A stretch of DNA of 64,000 bases from an uncultured Pelagibacteraceae bacterium (GCA_902594405.1 CACJMB010000004.1:81773-145772); one strand, 5' to 3'. Counted from the stretch's first letter, positions 7,441 to 15,128 are shown. The notes: generated by a model from the letters alone, not told the origin. Numbers and translations are program-made.

Positions 7441-8553
7441 ATGAAAATTGGAGTTCCTAAAGAGATAAAGCCACAAGAAAATAGAATTGGTTTAACACCA
7501 GATAGTGTTAAAACTTTAGTTTCAGAAGGCCATGAAGTTTTAGTTGAAAATAATGGTGGATTTGAAGCTGGTTTTGAGAACGATCAATATATAAAAGCTG
7601 GTGCTAAAATTGCTGATACTGCAGCTGATATTTTTAATGATGCAGAAATAATTGTTAAAGTTAAAGAGCCTCAAAAAGTAGAAGTTGATATGATTAGAGA
7701 AAATCAAATTGTATATACCTATCTACATTTAGCAGCTGCAAAAGAATTAACTGAAGGATTAATAAAATCAAAAAGTATTAATATCGCATACGAAACAGTA
7801 ACTGATGATAATGGAAGATTACCTTTACTCGCTCCAATGAGTGCTGTTGCAGGAAGAATGTCGGTACAAGCAGGTGCTCATTGTTTAGAGAAAAACCAAA
7901 GTGGTAGAGGCTTGTTGTTAGGTGGTGCACCAGGTGTAACAGGCGGAACAGTAGTTATATTGGGTGGAGGAGTTGTTGGAGAAAATGCTGCTGTGATCGC
8001 AACAGGTATGCAAGCAAAAGTTCATATTGTAGATAAATCTGAAGCTAGATTAAAACAACTTGTTGAAATGTTTGGAGATAAAATTGTTCCAGAACAAAGT
8101 GATAAAACTGATTTAGACAAATTAGTTGCTGAAGCAGATTTATTAGTTGGTGGAGTATTAATTCCAGGTGCAGAAGCGCCAAAATTAATTTCTAAAGAGA
8201 TGATTAAGAGAATGAAAAGGGGTTCTGTAATTGTTGATGTTGCTATAGATCAAGGAGGATGCGTAGAAACTAGCAAACCTACAACACACGGCGATCCAAC
8301 CTATATAGTTGATGATGTAGTTCATTATTGTGTGGCAAATATGCCGGGCGGTGTACCTAGAACATCAACATTGGCATTAAATAATGCTACATTACCTTTT
8401 TTAGTTAAACTTGCTAACCAAGGTTATCAAAAAGCGTTAAGTGAGGATAAAAACTTTTTAGCAGGGCTAAATGTTTATAAGGGTCAAGTAACTTACAAAG
8501 CAGTTGCAGATGCTTTCAGCCATGAATATGTGGACCCCATTTCAATTATATAA
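7441..8553 (+). CDS. ald: Alanine dehydrogenase
   Basis: NAD-dependent oxidative deamination of L-alanine to pyruvate and ammonium. The 370-residue length and motifs match the family: MKIGVPKEIKPQENRIGLTP at the N-terminus with the substrate Arg, the catalytic-His segment YTYLHLAAA, and the dinucleotide-binding VVILGGGVVGENAA. The gene begins 9 bases after the aminotransferase stop, so the two are surely co-transcribed. Together they form a cycle in which pyruvate accepts the amino group, alanine is deaminated, and ammonium is released for assimilation. The same pair is known from taurine-catabolic clusters of other alphaproteobacteria. Confidence 0.95.
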   Translation: MKIGVPKEIKPQENRIGLTPDSVKTLVSEGHEVLVENNGGFEAGFENDQYIKAGAKIADTAADIFNDAEIIVKVKEPQKVEVDMIRENQIVYTYLHLAAAKELTEGLIKSKSINIAYETVTDDNGRLPLLAPMSAVAGRMSVQAGAHCLEKNQSGRGLLLGGAPGVTGGTVVILGGGVVGENAAVIATGMQAKVHIVDKSEARLKQLVEMFGDKIVPEQSDKTDLDKLVAEADLLVGGVLIPGAEAPKLISKEMIKRMKRGSVIVDVAIDQGGCVETSKPTTHGDPTYIVDDVVHYCVANMPGGVPRTSTLALNNATLPFLVKLANQGYQKALSEDKNFLAGLNVYKGQVTYKAVADAFSHEYVDPISII

Positions 8554-8576
8554 ATTGTTTATTTAAGTTTAAATTT

Positions 8577-9554
8577 TTATTTAATTTTTTTTTCCCATGA
8601 ATAGGCAGTTTTTAGTATATATTTCAAATTATTAAATTTTGGTTTCCATTTCATTGTTTTTTTAAATTTATTAGGATTAGCAACAACTAATTTACTATCT
8701 CCAGGACGTCTTTCTCCAATTTCATATTTAATTTTTTTATCGAGTATTTGATTATAAGTTTTGATCACTTCTTTAACCGAAAAACCTTTTCCATATCCAC
8801 AATTAAAAATATTTGATTTATTTTTCTTAAACAAATATCTAGCAGACACAATATGTATATCTGCTAAATCTGAAACATGAATGTAATCTCTTACAGGTGT
8901 TCCGTCTTTAGTATCATAATTGTCACCATTTATAATTAATTTATTTTTTTTTCCAACAGCTACTTCTGAAGCAATTTTAATTAAATGCGTTGAAAATTTT
9001 GAAATTAATCCAGATCTTAATTTTTTATCAGCACCAGCAACATTAAAATATCTTAATATGATATATTTCACATTTTGTCTTTTAGATTCTCTGATTAAAT
9101 AATTTTCTAATTTTAATTTAGTTTCTGCATATGGATTTAGTGGATTAATTCTATCTTCTTCCGAAACATTTTGCTTTTCTGGATTGCCGTACACTGATGC
9201 AGTAGATGAAAAAATTATTTTTTTTAGATTATTTTCAAAACAAGTGTTGAGAAATTTTTTTGCTTTTTGGTAATTGTATAAATGATATTTTTTAGGATCT
9301 TTAACAGACTCATCAACTCTTATTAGTCCCGCAAAATGCATAACTATATCAAATTTATTTTTTTTAATAATTTTTTGGACGCAATTTACATCATCGATAT
9401 CGCAATTATAAAAACTTGCATTAGAAGGAATTAGTTTTTTATTACCAGTTATGAGATTGTCTATAATACTAACATTTAAACCTTCATCTAATAAAAGATT
9501 CGCAACATGACTTCCAATATATCCGGCCCCACCTGTTAGAAGAATATTCTTCAT
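8577..9554 (-). CDS. galE: UDP-glucose 4-epimerase
   Basis: NAD-dependent extended short-chain dehydrogenase that interconverts UDP-glucose and UDP-galactose for surface polysaccharide. The N-terminal NAD motif is TGGAGYIGSH; further GalE hallmarks are FSSTASVYG with the catalytic Ser/Thr, NPYAETK with the YxxxK pair, DGTPVRDYIHVSDLADIH, and RRPGDS near the end. The 325-residue length is slightly below that of E. coli GalE (338). It is convergent with ald (23-base gap) and divergent from the dehydrogenase fusion at 9596. Its partners in sugar metabolism are not next to it. Confidence 0.92.
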   Translation of the reverse strand: MKNILLTGGAGYIGSHVANLLLDEGLNVSIIDNLITGNKKLIPSNASFYNCDIDDVNCVQKIIKKNKFDIVMHFAGLIRVDESVKDPKKYHLYNYQKAKKFLNTCFENNLKKIIFSSTASVYGNPEKQNVSEEDRINPLNPYAETKLKLENYLIRESKRQNVKYIILRYFNVAGADKKLRSGLISKFSTHLIKIASEVAVGKKNKLIINGDNYDTKDGTPVRDYIHVSDLADIHIVSARYLFKKNKSNIFNCGYGKGFSVKEVIKTYNQILDKKIKYEIGERRPGDSKLVVANPNKFKKTMKWKPKFNNLKYILKTAYSWEKKIK

Positions 9555-9600
9555 AAAATATGATATAAGTATTATTATTTAATATCATTTATTTTATGAA
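9550..9600. promoter_or_regulatory. Dyad-symmetric divergent promoter region (galE / DMGDH-like)
   Basis: The 41-base gap between the two divergent genes and both start codons form a nested inverted repeat. The outer arms are TTCATAAAAT (9550-9559) and ATTTTATGAA (9591-9600), the inner arms ATGATAT (9560-9566) and ATATCAT (9582-9588). Both genes therefore have the same ATTTTATGAA start context. The symmetry may be an operator or simply a shared compact promoter. Confidence 0.4.
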
Positions 9601-12043
9601 TAACAAAATAATACCATCATCAGCAAAGGTTGTAGTAATTGGTGGAGGCGTAGCTGGCACCTCCTGTGCTTATCATTTAGCAAAGTTTGGTTGGAAAGAT
9701 GTTATTTTATTAGAAAGAGATCAATTAACATCTGGTACAACGTGGCATGCAGCGGGGTTAATTGGACAATTAGGAGCAACTTCTACAATTACTAAATTAA
9801 GAAAATATTCTTTAGATCTTTACAAAGAACTAGAAAAAACAACAGGCTTATCAACTGGTCTTAAACAAAATGGAGCAATAACAGTTGCCTCATCTAAAGA
9901 AAGGATGCAGGAGTTATTAAGGCAAGCAACAACAGCACAACTATCTAATGTTGAAGTTGAGGTTTTAAACAAAGAAAGAATAAAAGAATTATATCCAGTA
10001 GTAAAAAACGAGGATCTAGTGGGTGGTGTATATATGCCAAAAGATGGTCAGGCGGATCCTGTTGGAGTAACCAACGTATTGGCTAAAGCTGCTAAAATGT
10101 TAGGTGTTCAAATATTTGAGAAGTCACCGGTAAAAAAAATTTTAGTAAAAAATAAAAGAATATGTGGTGTTAAAACTATCCATGGAAAAATTGATTGTGA
10201 ATATATAGTTCTAGCTACAGGAATGTGGTCCCGACAAATTGGAGAAGATATCGGTTTTAGTGTTCCGTTATATCCAAATGAACATTTCTATGTGATTACA
10301 GAGCCAATGAAAGATCTTCCTAAAGATTTGCCTGTTTTAAGGGATTACAATGCTTGTCTATATTTAAAAGAGGATGCTGGAAAAATGTTAGTTGGAATTT
10401 TTGAACCTAATGCAAAACCTGCTTTTAAAGATAGTGGCAGAGTCCCTGATGATTTTTCATTTGGAGAATTTCCTGATGATTTTGATCACTTTGAACCTTA
10501 CCTTGAAAAATCTTTTCACAGACTTCCAATGTTAGAAAACGCAGGTATAAGAAAATTTTTTTCAGGTCCTGAGTCTTTTACACCTGACACTCAGTATTTG
10601 CTTGGAGAAACATCTGAAGTAAAAAACCTTTATACATGTTGTGGTTTTAATAGTATCGGAATAGCAAGTTCTGGTGGTGCAGGAAGAGTTACTGCTGAAT
10701 GGATGATTAACGGTCATACAAATGAAGATTTATTTTCTTTGGATATAAAAAGATTTCAAAAGTTTCATTCATCTAAAAAATTTATAATGGATAGGGTTAC
10801 TGAAACCTTAGGAGATCTTTATGGGATGCATTGGCCTTATAAACAACACGAAACTTCAAGAAATGAAAAATTATTACCTTATCACGAGGAACTAAAAAAA
10901 GCCGGAGCATGTTTTGGTGTTACAGGAGGTTTTGAAAGACCCATGTGGTATTCTTTGAACGGTGAAGAACCAAAATATGAATATAGTTTTAACTATCAGA
11001 ATTGGTACCCATCTGCGAAACATGAAACAATAAATGCTAGAAAGAATGTAGGACTTTTTGATTTTTCAACTTTCTCTAAATTTGACTTAAAAGGTGAAAA
11101 AACTCATAGTGAATTACAAAAAATCTGTACAGCTAACATTAAAAATGAAATTGGAAAAACTACCTATACTCATATGCTTAATGAGGACGGTGGAATAGAA
11201 GCAGATTTAACTGTTGTTTGTATAGATAAAAATTATTTTAGAATAGTAAGTTCAGCCGCTTCAAGAGAAAGAGATAAATTTCATATTTTAAAATATTTAT
11301 CTAAGGATGTTAAATTTTCTGATGTTACAGAGAAGATTTGTTGTCTTGGTATATTTGGACCTAAAAGTAGAGACATGATTCAAAGGATTAGTAAAGAAGA
11401 TCTTGCATCAAAAAATTTTCAATTTGGTTCAGGTAAAAATATAAATATACATGATATTAAAGTTTGGGCACAAAGAATATCTTATGTAGGTGAACTTGGG
11501 TTTGAATTATATGTTGATAAAAAAAATGCATTAAAATTATATAAATTTTTAATAAACGAAGGAAAGCATTTTGACTTATCTCATTGTGGTATGCACGCAA
11601 TGGATATAATGAGAATGGAAAGTGGTTTTTTGCATTGGGGTCATGATATTTCTCCAGAAGAAAATCAGTATCAAGCTGGTTTGAAATTTACTATTAGTTA
11701 TAAAAAAAATATTAATTTTATTGGTAAAGATGCTTTGTTGAAAATCAAAAATCAATCTTTAGAAAAATCAATGATGATGTTTATATTAAAAGATAGCAAA
11801 CCTGGTGAACCATTATTGTTACACGAAGAGCCAATTTATCTAGATGATAACATCATTGGAAGAACAACTTCAGGAAATTATTCATTCTGCTTTGATAAAA
11901 ATTTATCATTTGGTTATGTTAATTCAGGAAATACGATAGAGACTCTTAGAGATAAAAATTTGTATATAGAAGTTGAGAAGATTAAATATCCTGTCGAAAT
12001 TCTTTCAAAACCACTAAATTCAAAAGATTTTAGAGGAGCCTAG
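9596..12043 (+). CDS. FAD-dependent dimethylglycine/sarcosine dehydrogenase-like protein fused to GcvT domains
   Basis: An 815-residue fusion. Residues about 10-375 are a D-amino-acid-oxidase-type FAD domain (GGGVAG at 16-21, then SGTTWHAAG, where H51 matches the His that covalently holds FAD in mammalian dimethylglycine dehydrogenase). A short FAO_M-like linker domain follows to about 435, and then tetrahydrofolate-binding aminomethyltransferase (GcvT) N- and C-terminal domains. Enzymes of this architecture oxidise N-methyl groups of dimethylglycine or sarcosine and pass the one-carbon unit to tetrahydrofolate. That fits the glycine-betaine and one-carbon metabolism known in SAR11 bacteria. 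Exact substrate (dimethylglycine, sarcosine or a related N-methyl compound) cannot be told from sequence. A hairpin that includes the stop codon follows at 12031. Confidence 0.88.
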   Translation: MNNKIIPSSAKVVVIGGGVAGTSCAYHLAKFGWKDVILLERDQLTSGTTWHAAGLIGQLGATSTITKLRKYSLDLYKELEKTTGLSTGLKQNGAITVASSKERMQELLRQATTAQLSNVEVEVLNKERIKELYPVVKNEDLVGGVYMPKDGQADPVGVTNVLAKAAKMLGVQIFEKSPVKKILVKNKRICGVKTIHGKIDCEYIVLATGMWSRQIGEDIGFSVPLYPNEHFYVITEPMKDLPKDLPVLRDYNACLYLKEDAGKMLVGIFEPNAKPAFKDSGRVPDDFSFGEFPDDFDHFEPYLEKSFHRLPMLENAGIRKFFSGPESFTPDTQYLLGETSEVKNLYTCCGFNSIGIASSGGAGRVTAEWMINGHTNEDLFSLDIKRFQKFHSSKKFIMDRVTETLGDLYGMHWPYKQHETSRNEKLLPYHEELKKAGACFGVTGGFERPMWYSLNGEEPKYEYSFNYQNWYPSAKHETINARKNVGLFDFSTFSKFDLKGEKTHSELQKICTANIKNEIGKTTYTHMLNEDGGIEADLTVVCIDKNYFRIVSSAASRERDKFHILKYLSKDVKFSDVTEKICCLGIFGPKSRDMIQRISKEDLASKNFQFGSGKNINIHDIKVWAQRISYVGELGFELYVDKKNALKLYKFLINEGKHFDLSHCGMHAMDIMRMESGFLHWGHDISPEENQYQAGLKFTISYKKNINFIGKDALLKIKNQSLEKSMMMFILKDSKPGEPLLLHEEPIYLDDNIIGRTTSGNYSFCFDKNLSFGYVNSGNTIETLRDKNLYIEVEKIKYPVEILSKPLNSKDFRGA

Positions 12044-12060
12044 TTTCCTCTAATTTTATT
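12031..12060 (+). terminator. Candidate terminator at the end of the DMGDH-like gene
   Basis: An 8-base stem TTAGAGGA (12031-12038) / TCCTCTAA (12047-12054) with an 8-base loop that contains the TAG stop codon, followed by TTTTATT. The stem lies partly in the coding sequence. The T-run is short, so termination is probably partial. Confidence 0.55.
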
Positions 12061-12092
12061 GTATTTAGTCAATTTAGCTGGTTTAATTAAGT

Positions 12093-12302
12093 GTGAAAAA
12101 ATACAATCAAGACACTGCATTATTTAATTCCGACATAGCTCAAAACAAAAATTTAAAAATAGATAAAATAAAAACTACAAATGTAAATATTTTACTTAAT
12201 AGAGTTAGATTAGATCAAAAAAGAACTTTAAAAAAAAGAATTGTTTTTTCAATTATTTTAGTTGGTTTAGTTAGTTCATTAGCTGTTTATTTTATTATTT
12301 AG
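12093..12302 (+). CDS. Small single-pass membrane protein, relative of the protein at 930
   Basis: A 69-residue product with a GTG start; there is no in-frame ATG before the conserved part and no strong ribosome site. Residues 1-30 are polar. A Lys/Arg-rich stretch (about 33-50: NILLNRVRLDQKRTLKKR) is followed by a hydrophobic segment, about 51-68, that should span the membrane. The order and spacing of NV.(V/I)L..R, the basic linker and the terminal membrane helix match the 65-residue protein at 930-1127. Both lie in short gaps between unrelated metabolic genes. I do not recognise the family and can assign no function. Confidence 0.6.
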   Translation: MKKYNQDTALFNSDIAQNKNLKIDKIKTTNVNILLNRVRLDQKRTLKKRIVFSIILVGLVSSLAVYFII

Positions 12303-12360
12303 TTTAGAATTTGATTCAAAAAGTTTATTGAGACAATAAAGATTTAAATTAAAAATAATA

Positions 12361-13194
12361 ATGAATTTTTTTATCAAACATTATGTGTCCTTCTTTTTTG
12401 CAACATTTATTCTATTAATTTTATTTTTAGTTATAGAGAGATTTTATTGCCAATATTACGAGCAAAATATTTTTGATTTTATATTTAGTTTATGTCATGA
12501 AAAATCTATTACAAATTCATATCTCTGGAAAGAGTCTGGTTTTGTAGAAAATTTACAATCTTTATTTTTAATATTTTCTATTTTTTTTTTGATAAGTGCA
12601 TCAAAAAAAATTAAAAAACAAAAAACAATAATTTATTACTTTATATTAATCCAATATGTTGGATTAATATATTTTTTAGGTGAAGAAATAAGTTGGGGAC
12701 AACATATTTTCAACTGGCAATCACCAGAAATTTTTAATAAATTAAATAATCAAAATGAAACAAATATTCACAATATATCAAACTTATTTAATGAACTTCC
12801 CAGATCTTTAGTTTTATTATGGTGTAGCTTTTCATCAATTTTTGTGGTTTTAATAAATAAATTTTATAAGATAAATAAAATTTATAAAACTATAATTTGT
12901 CCAAATAAAAATCTAATCTATATAAGTTTATTACTCCTTTTAATTGTTTTACCAGACTTAATAATTGATAAATTTGATCTTTCACCAACATATGTTTTTA
13001 GTTTTAATAACCCTGATGAGGTTATTTCTTATGTAATTGGCGAAAGACCTCCATCTATAGATACATTTAAACTTAGAATTTTTTATGAAAAAATTTCATT
13101 AAATTTTTTAAGGTTATCAGAGTTACATGAATTGGTTTTTTCTTATTATTTTTTTATTTATTCACTAACTTTAAAAAGAAAATTAACTATTTAA
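12361..13194 (+). CDS. Multi-pass membrane protein with GEEISWGQ motif, unknown function
   Basis: A 277-residue, strongly hydrophobic protein with about six likely membrane segments (for example residues 10-28, 65-85, 95-115, 150-168, 185-202 and the C-terminal stretch). A conserved-looking GEEISWGQHIFNW motif follows the third segment. EEISWGQ is a recurring signature in uncharacterised bacterial membrane proteins, so this is probably one of them rather than a random frame. The acidic pair plus Trp, Gln and His suggests a functional site at the membrane surface. Its end overlaps the convergent MORN-repeat gene by 4 bases. Function unknown. Confidence 0.7.
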   Translation: MNFFIKHYVSFFFATFILLILFLVIERFYCQYYEQNIFDFIFSLCHEKSITNSYLWKESGFVENLQSLFLIFSIFFLISASKKIKKQKTIIYYFILIQYVGLIYFLGEEISWGQHIFNWQSPEIFNKLNNQNETNIHNISNLFNELPRSLVLLWCSFSSIFVVLINKFYKINKIYKTIICPNKNLIYISLLLLLIVLPDLIIDKFDLSPTYVFSFNNPDEVISYVIGERPPSIDTFKLRIFYEKISLNFLRLSELHELVFSYYFFIYSLTLKRKLTI

Positions 13195-13766
13195 TTTTTT
13201 ATTATTTTCCCATTTTTAAATTCTCCAGAATAGAATTCTTTATTTGGATATGTGTATGTTCCTTTTCCATGAAATAAACCATTTTTAAAATTTCCTTTAT
13301 AAATGGCACCATCCACTTTTTTTAAAACTCCATTTCCGTTTCTTCTACCATTCTTAAATTGACCAATATATTTTTGACCAGCTTTTGAAGTCCAAATCCC
13401 ATCCCCGTGAAATCTACCATTTTGAAATTCACCCTCATAACTATTTCCACTTATAAATTTCATTAATCCTTTGAAGTAATTATCATTTTTAAAATTTCCA
13501 TAAAATTCAAGTCCATTAGGTATCACAAAAATACCTTTTCCATCTCTTAAACCATTCTTAAAATCACCTTTGTATTTTGTTTTATCAGACCAAGTATAAA
13601 TCCCTTGTCCATGGAATTTTTTATTTTTAAAATTTCCAACATAAATTGATTTATGTTTATCCTGATATTTACCAAAACCGTTTTTACAATCTCCTTTAAT
13701 ACACCCAGCATAAGCATTTACACTTAACAACAGACCCAAAACTGTGATTGCTAAAAGTTTTTTCAT
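13191..13766 (-). CDS. Secreted MORN-repeat protein
   Basis: A 191-residue protein with a signal peptide (about 1-20, ending NAYAG), two cysteines right after it, and then about seven MORN repeats of roughly 23 residues with the G-x-G / Y-x-G-x-F-K-N-G pattern (YVGNFKNKKFHGQGIYTW, YKGDFKNGLRDGKGIF and so on). MORN repeats form a flat beta-hairpin stack and usually mediate lipid or protein contacts. Here the export signal places the protein in the periplasm or at the cell surface. No catalytic domain is attached. It ends inside the convergent membrane-protein gene (4-base overlap) and lies next to the tRNA-Met island boundary. Partner and role unknown. Confidence 0.85.
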   Translation of the reverse strand: MKKLLAITVLGLLLSVNAYAGCIKGDCKNGFGKYQDKHKSIYVGNFKNKKFHGQGIYTWSDKTKYKGDFKNGLRDGKGIFVIPNGLEFYGNFKNDNYFKGLMKFISGNSYEGEFQNGRFHGDGIWTSKAGQKYIGQFKNGRRNGNGVLKKVDGAIYKGNFKNGLFHGKGTYTYPNKEFYSGEFKNGKIIKN

Positions 13767-13880
13767 TTCTACAAGTTAATATAAATCTTGACACTCTAAA
13801 AATACATAATTTCCTGACAAGCTTTAGACATAGTAAAAAATAAAATCTATTATAAATCAATGATAATTACTTGGCACATG

Positions 13881-13934
13881 GCTCATTTGGTTAGAGCGCG
13901 GGACTCATAAGCCCGAGGTCAGTGGTTCGATCCC
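13881..13934 (+). repeat. Left attachment-site-like repeat: remnant of tRNA-Met
   Basis: Bases 13887-13934 are identical over 48 bases to 15061-15108 inside the intact tRNA-Met gene, and the match extends left to 13881 with one mismatch. The copy includes the anticodon arm (CAT) and T-arm start, but the acceptor stem cannot form: the sequences before (CACATG) and after (CTAGTTTTCC) do not pair. It is thus a non-functional tRNA fragment. It and the intact gene bracket the insert 13935-15060. Confidence 0.85.
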
Positions 13935-13970
13935 CTAGTTTTCCTAACTAATTCAAGCAAACATAAATAT

Positions 13971-13992
13971 TGGTCCACTGGTGGTCCACTGA
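13971..13992 (+). repeat. Two 11-base direct repeats (TGGTCCACTGN), left end of island
   Basis: TGGTCCACTGG at 13971-13981 is followed at once by TGGTCCACTGA at 13982-13992, 36 bases after the tRNA repeat ends. The same TGGTCCA core recurs with the same 11-base spacing at 14933-14965 near the other end. A one-helical-turn spacing suggests cooperative protein binding. Confidence 0.7.
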
Positions 13993-14004
13993 TAAAGTAT
14001 TTAA

Positions 14005-14640
14005 ATGAAAAATTTTTTTTTAAAATTTATATTTGTATTTTGTATTTCCAACCATGTTTTAGCTGATGTTTATCAATGTGATTTTTCTTCTGATAAATTT
14101 AGAGATGGTGGTCAAAAAAATTCAGTCACATGTGCAAAAAATCCACATCAAGTTTTTTCAAGAAAAGGCCAAACATATGAAAAGTGGAAACATTGTCAAA
14201 ATGAAAAAGTATTTACCGCAGAAAGCACTACTAATATGATTATAGATACTGATGCTAATGTTATTTATTGGACTGAAGAAGAGGAAACAACTGAGTATAG
14301 TCGAAATTCTATGTACCGGTATTATATAAAAAAGGGTGAAACTGAAAGCGAAGCAAAAAGAAAATCAGAGTGGAGTGCACCTAAAAGGGAAATGACTTAT
14401 TTAATTTTAAACAAAACAGAGGGAAAAGATAAATTATATTACAATGAAAAACTTAAGAAAGCTTACGATCCTCCAAAATCAATAAATACATTGATATTGA
14501 CTTACGGTGATGAAAGAGGAACTGGATCAATTTATATACCTCGTGTAGATCATGGCCAGTCAATTATGGCTGATTATGTTACTGCAGATAATGATTCTTG
14601 GGTTAAATTGAAGTTTGGTCATTGTGAATATGTAGGTTGA
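14005..14640 (+). CDS. Secreted protein of unknown function (island cargo)
   Basis: A 211-residue product. Residues about 1-20 form a signal peptide (MKNFFLKFIFVFCISNHVLA, then DVYQC), so the mature protein should be periplasmic or released. The mature part is polar, with few cysteines (near residues 25, 43, 63 and one close to the C-terminus) that could form disulfides, and an acidic patch EEEETTEYS near residue 93. I recognise no domain. It is the largest gene of the tRNA-Met insert and has no partner with which to infer a role. It could be an exported effector, inhibitor or surface factor, but nothing in the sequence decides this. Confidence 0.65.
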   Translation: MKNFFLKFIFVFCISNHVLADVYQCDFSSDKFRDGGQKNSVTCAKNPHQVFSRKGQTYEKWKHCQNEKVFTAESTTNMIIDTDANVIYWTEEEETTEYSRNSMYRYYIKKGETESEAKRKSEWSAPKREMTYLILNKTEGKDKLYYNEKLKKAYDPPKSINTLILTYGDERGTGSIYIPRVDHGQSIMADYVTADNDSWVKLKFGHCEYVG

Positions 14641-14731
14641 AAAAAATTTTATTAATTATAATCTAAAATAGTCCTGATTTAGAAAAAAACTCTACTTGCT
14701 GGGACTTTAAACACAACGCTAAAGGAGGCAA

Positions 14732-14899
14732 ATGAAAATAATAATACAATCAATAAAAAACTATTTTAAGTCAAAGAAGGATAGGGGATTAGAACCTGTA
14801 TTTTTTGAAAAGATAGGTGATCAAAAAACATCAAGAGATCAGATGCGTGAAAACTTGATTAAAGCATTAAAAAAAAACGGTTGGACGATAAAAAAATAA
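14732..14899 (+). CDS. Small basic 55-residue protein (island cargo)
   Basis: A short frame with an exceptionally good ribosome site for this genome (AAAGGAGG at 14721-14728, three bases before the ATG), which argues that it is translated. The protein is rich in Lys, Arg and Asn and ends LIKALKKNGWTIKK; about residues 33-50 could form one amphipathic helix, as in small DNA- or RNA-binding proteins. No family is recognised. It sits in the tRNA-Met insert, directly before the structured repeat region at 14909-14972. Size and position recall excisionase or repressor genes of small mobile elements, but no HTH can be demonstrated. Confidence 0.6.
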   Translation: MKIIIQSIKNYFKSKKDRGLEPVFFEKIGDQKTSRDQMRENLIKALKKNGWTIKK

Positions 14900-14908
14900 A
14901 TCACGCAC

Positions 14909-14972
14909 GGGTTTCCACGTGACCAGAAATCCTGGTCCAAATTTGGTCCACTCACGGTCCACGGGGAAACCC
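14909..14972. repeat. Structured repeat region near right end of island
   Basis: Outer inverted repeat GGGTTTCC (14909-14916) / GGAAACCC (14965-14972). Inside it lie a hairpin GACCAG-AAATC-CTGGTC (14921-14937) and three 11-base-spaced direct repeats TGGTCCAAATT, TGGTCCACTCA and CGGTCCACGGG (14933-14965). The region is far more GC-rich than its surroundings. It could be a protein-binding array for recombination, a terminator for the small gene before it (no T-run), or both. Confidence 0.65.
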
Positions 14973-15045
14973 TTATTAAAGAAGATTTCTTAATTTCTTG
15001 TTTGAAAGAAAAAATATAAGTAGTATAAACCAACATTTATTTTAA

Positions 15046-15122
15046 GGCGGGGTAGCTCAGTTGGTTAGAGCGCGGGACTCATAAGCCCGAGGTCAGTGGT
15101 TCGATCCCACTTCCCGCTACCA
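15046..15122 (+). tRNA. tRNA-Met (CAT), elongator type
   Basis: A complete cloverleaf with encoded CCA end. The acceptor GGCGGGG pairs with TCCCGCT (G-U at both ends of the stem); the D-arm is GCTC...GAGC; the anticodon loop is CTCATAA with CAT at 15080-15082; the T-arm is AGTGG-TTCGATC-CCACT. The anticodon stem has one A-G mismatch at its loop end. The loop equals that of E. coli elongator tRNA-Met, although CAT-bearing tRNA-Ile cannot be fully excluded by eye. A -10-like TAGTATAAA lies about 20 bases upstream. Its middle serves as the right-hand copy of the island repeat (15055-15108). Confidence 0.93.
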
Positions 15123-15128
15123 AAAATT

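Larger units (their letters stand above)
13935..15060. mobile_element. Putative integrase-less genomic island at tRNA-Met (about 1.1 kb)
   Basis: The segment lies between two copies of a 48-base tRNA-Met sequence in direct orientation, as expected for site-specific integration into a tRNA gene. Cargo is one signal-peptide protein (14005) and one 55-residue protein with an unusually strong ribosome site (14732). Near each end are TGGTCCAC-type repeats spaced 11 bases apart. No integrase, recombinase, capsid or replication gene is visible, so it would be a remnant or a satellite mobilised in trans. A local tRNA duplication followed by decay is the main alternative. Confidence 0.6.

Noticed and set aside
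13881..13934. Second functional tRNA-Met
   Set aside because: The acceptor stem cannot form on either side, so it is a fragment, not a tRNA gene.
14839..15036. Leftward 65-codon frame in the island
   Set aside because: No ribosome site, overlaps the 55-residue gene and the structured repeat array, and its composition is not protein-like.
15096..15128. Upstream start of the purine phosphoribosyltransferase
   Set aside because: It would translate the 3' half of the tRNA-Met gene; ATG 15129 matches the family N-terminus.
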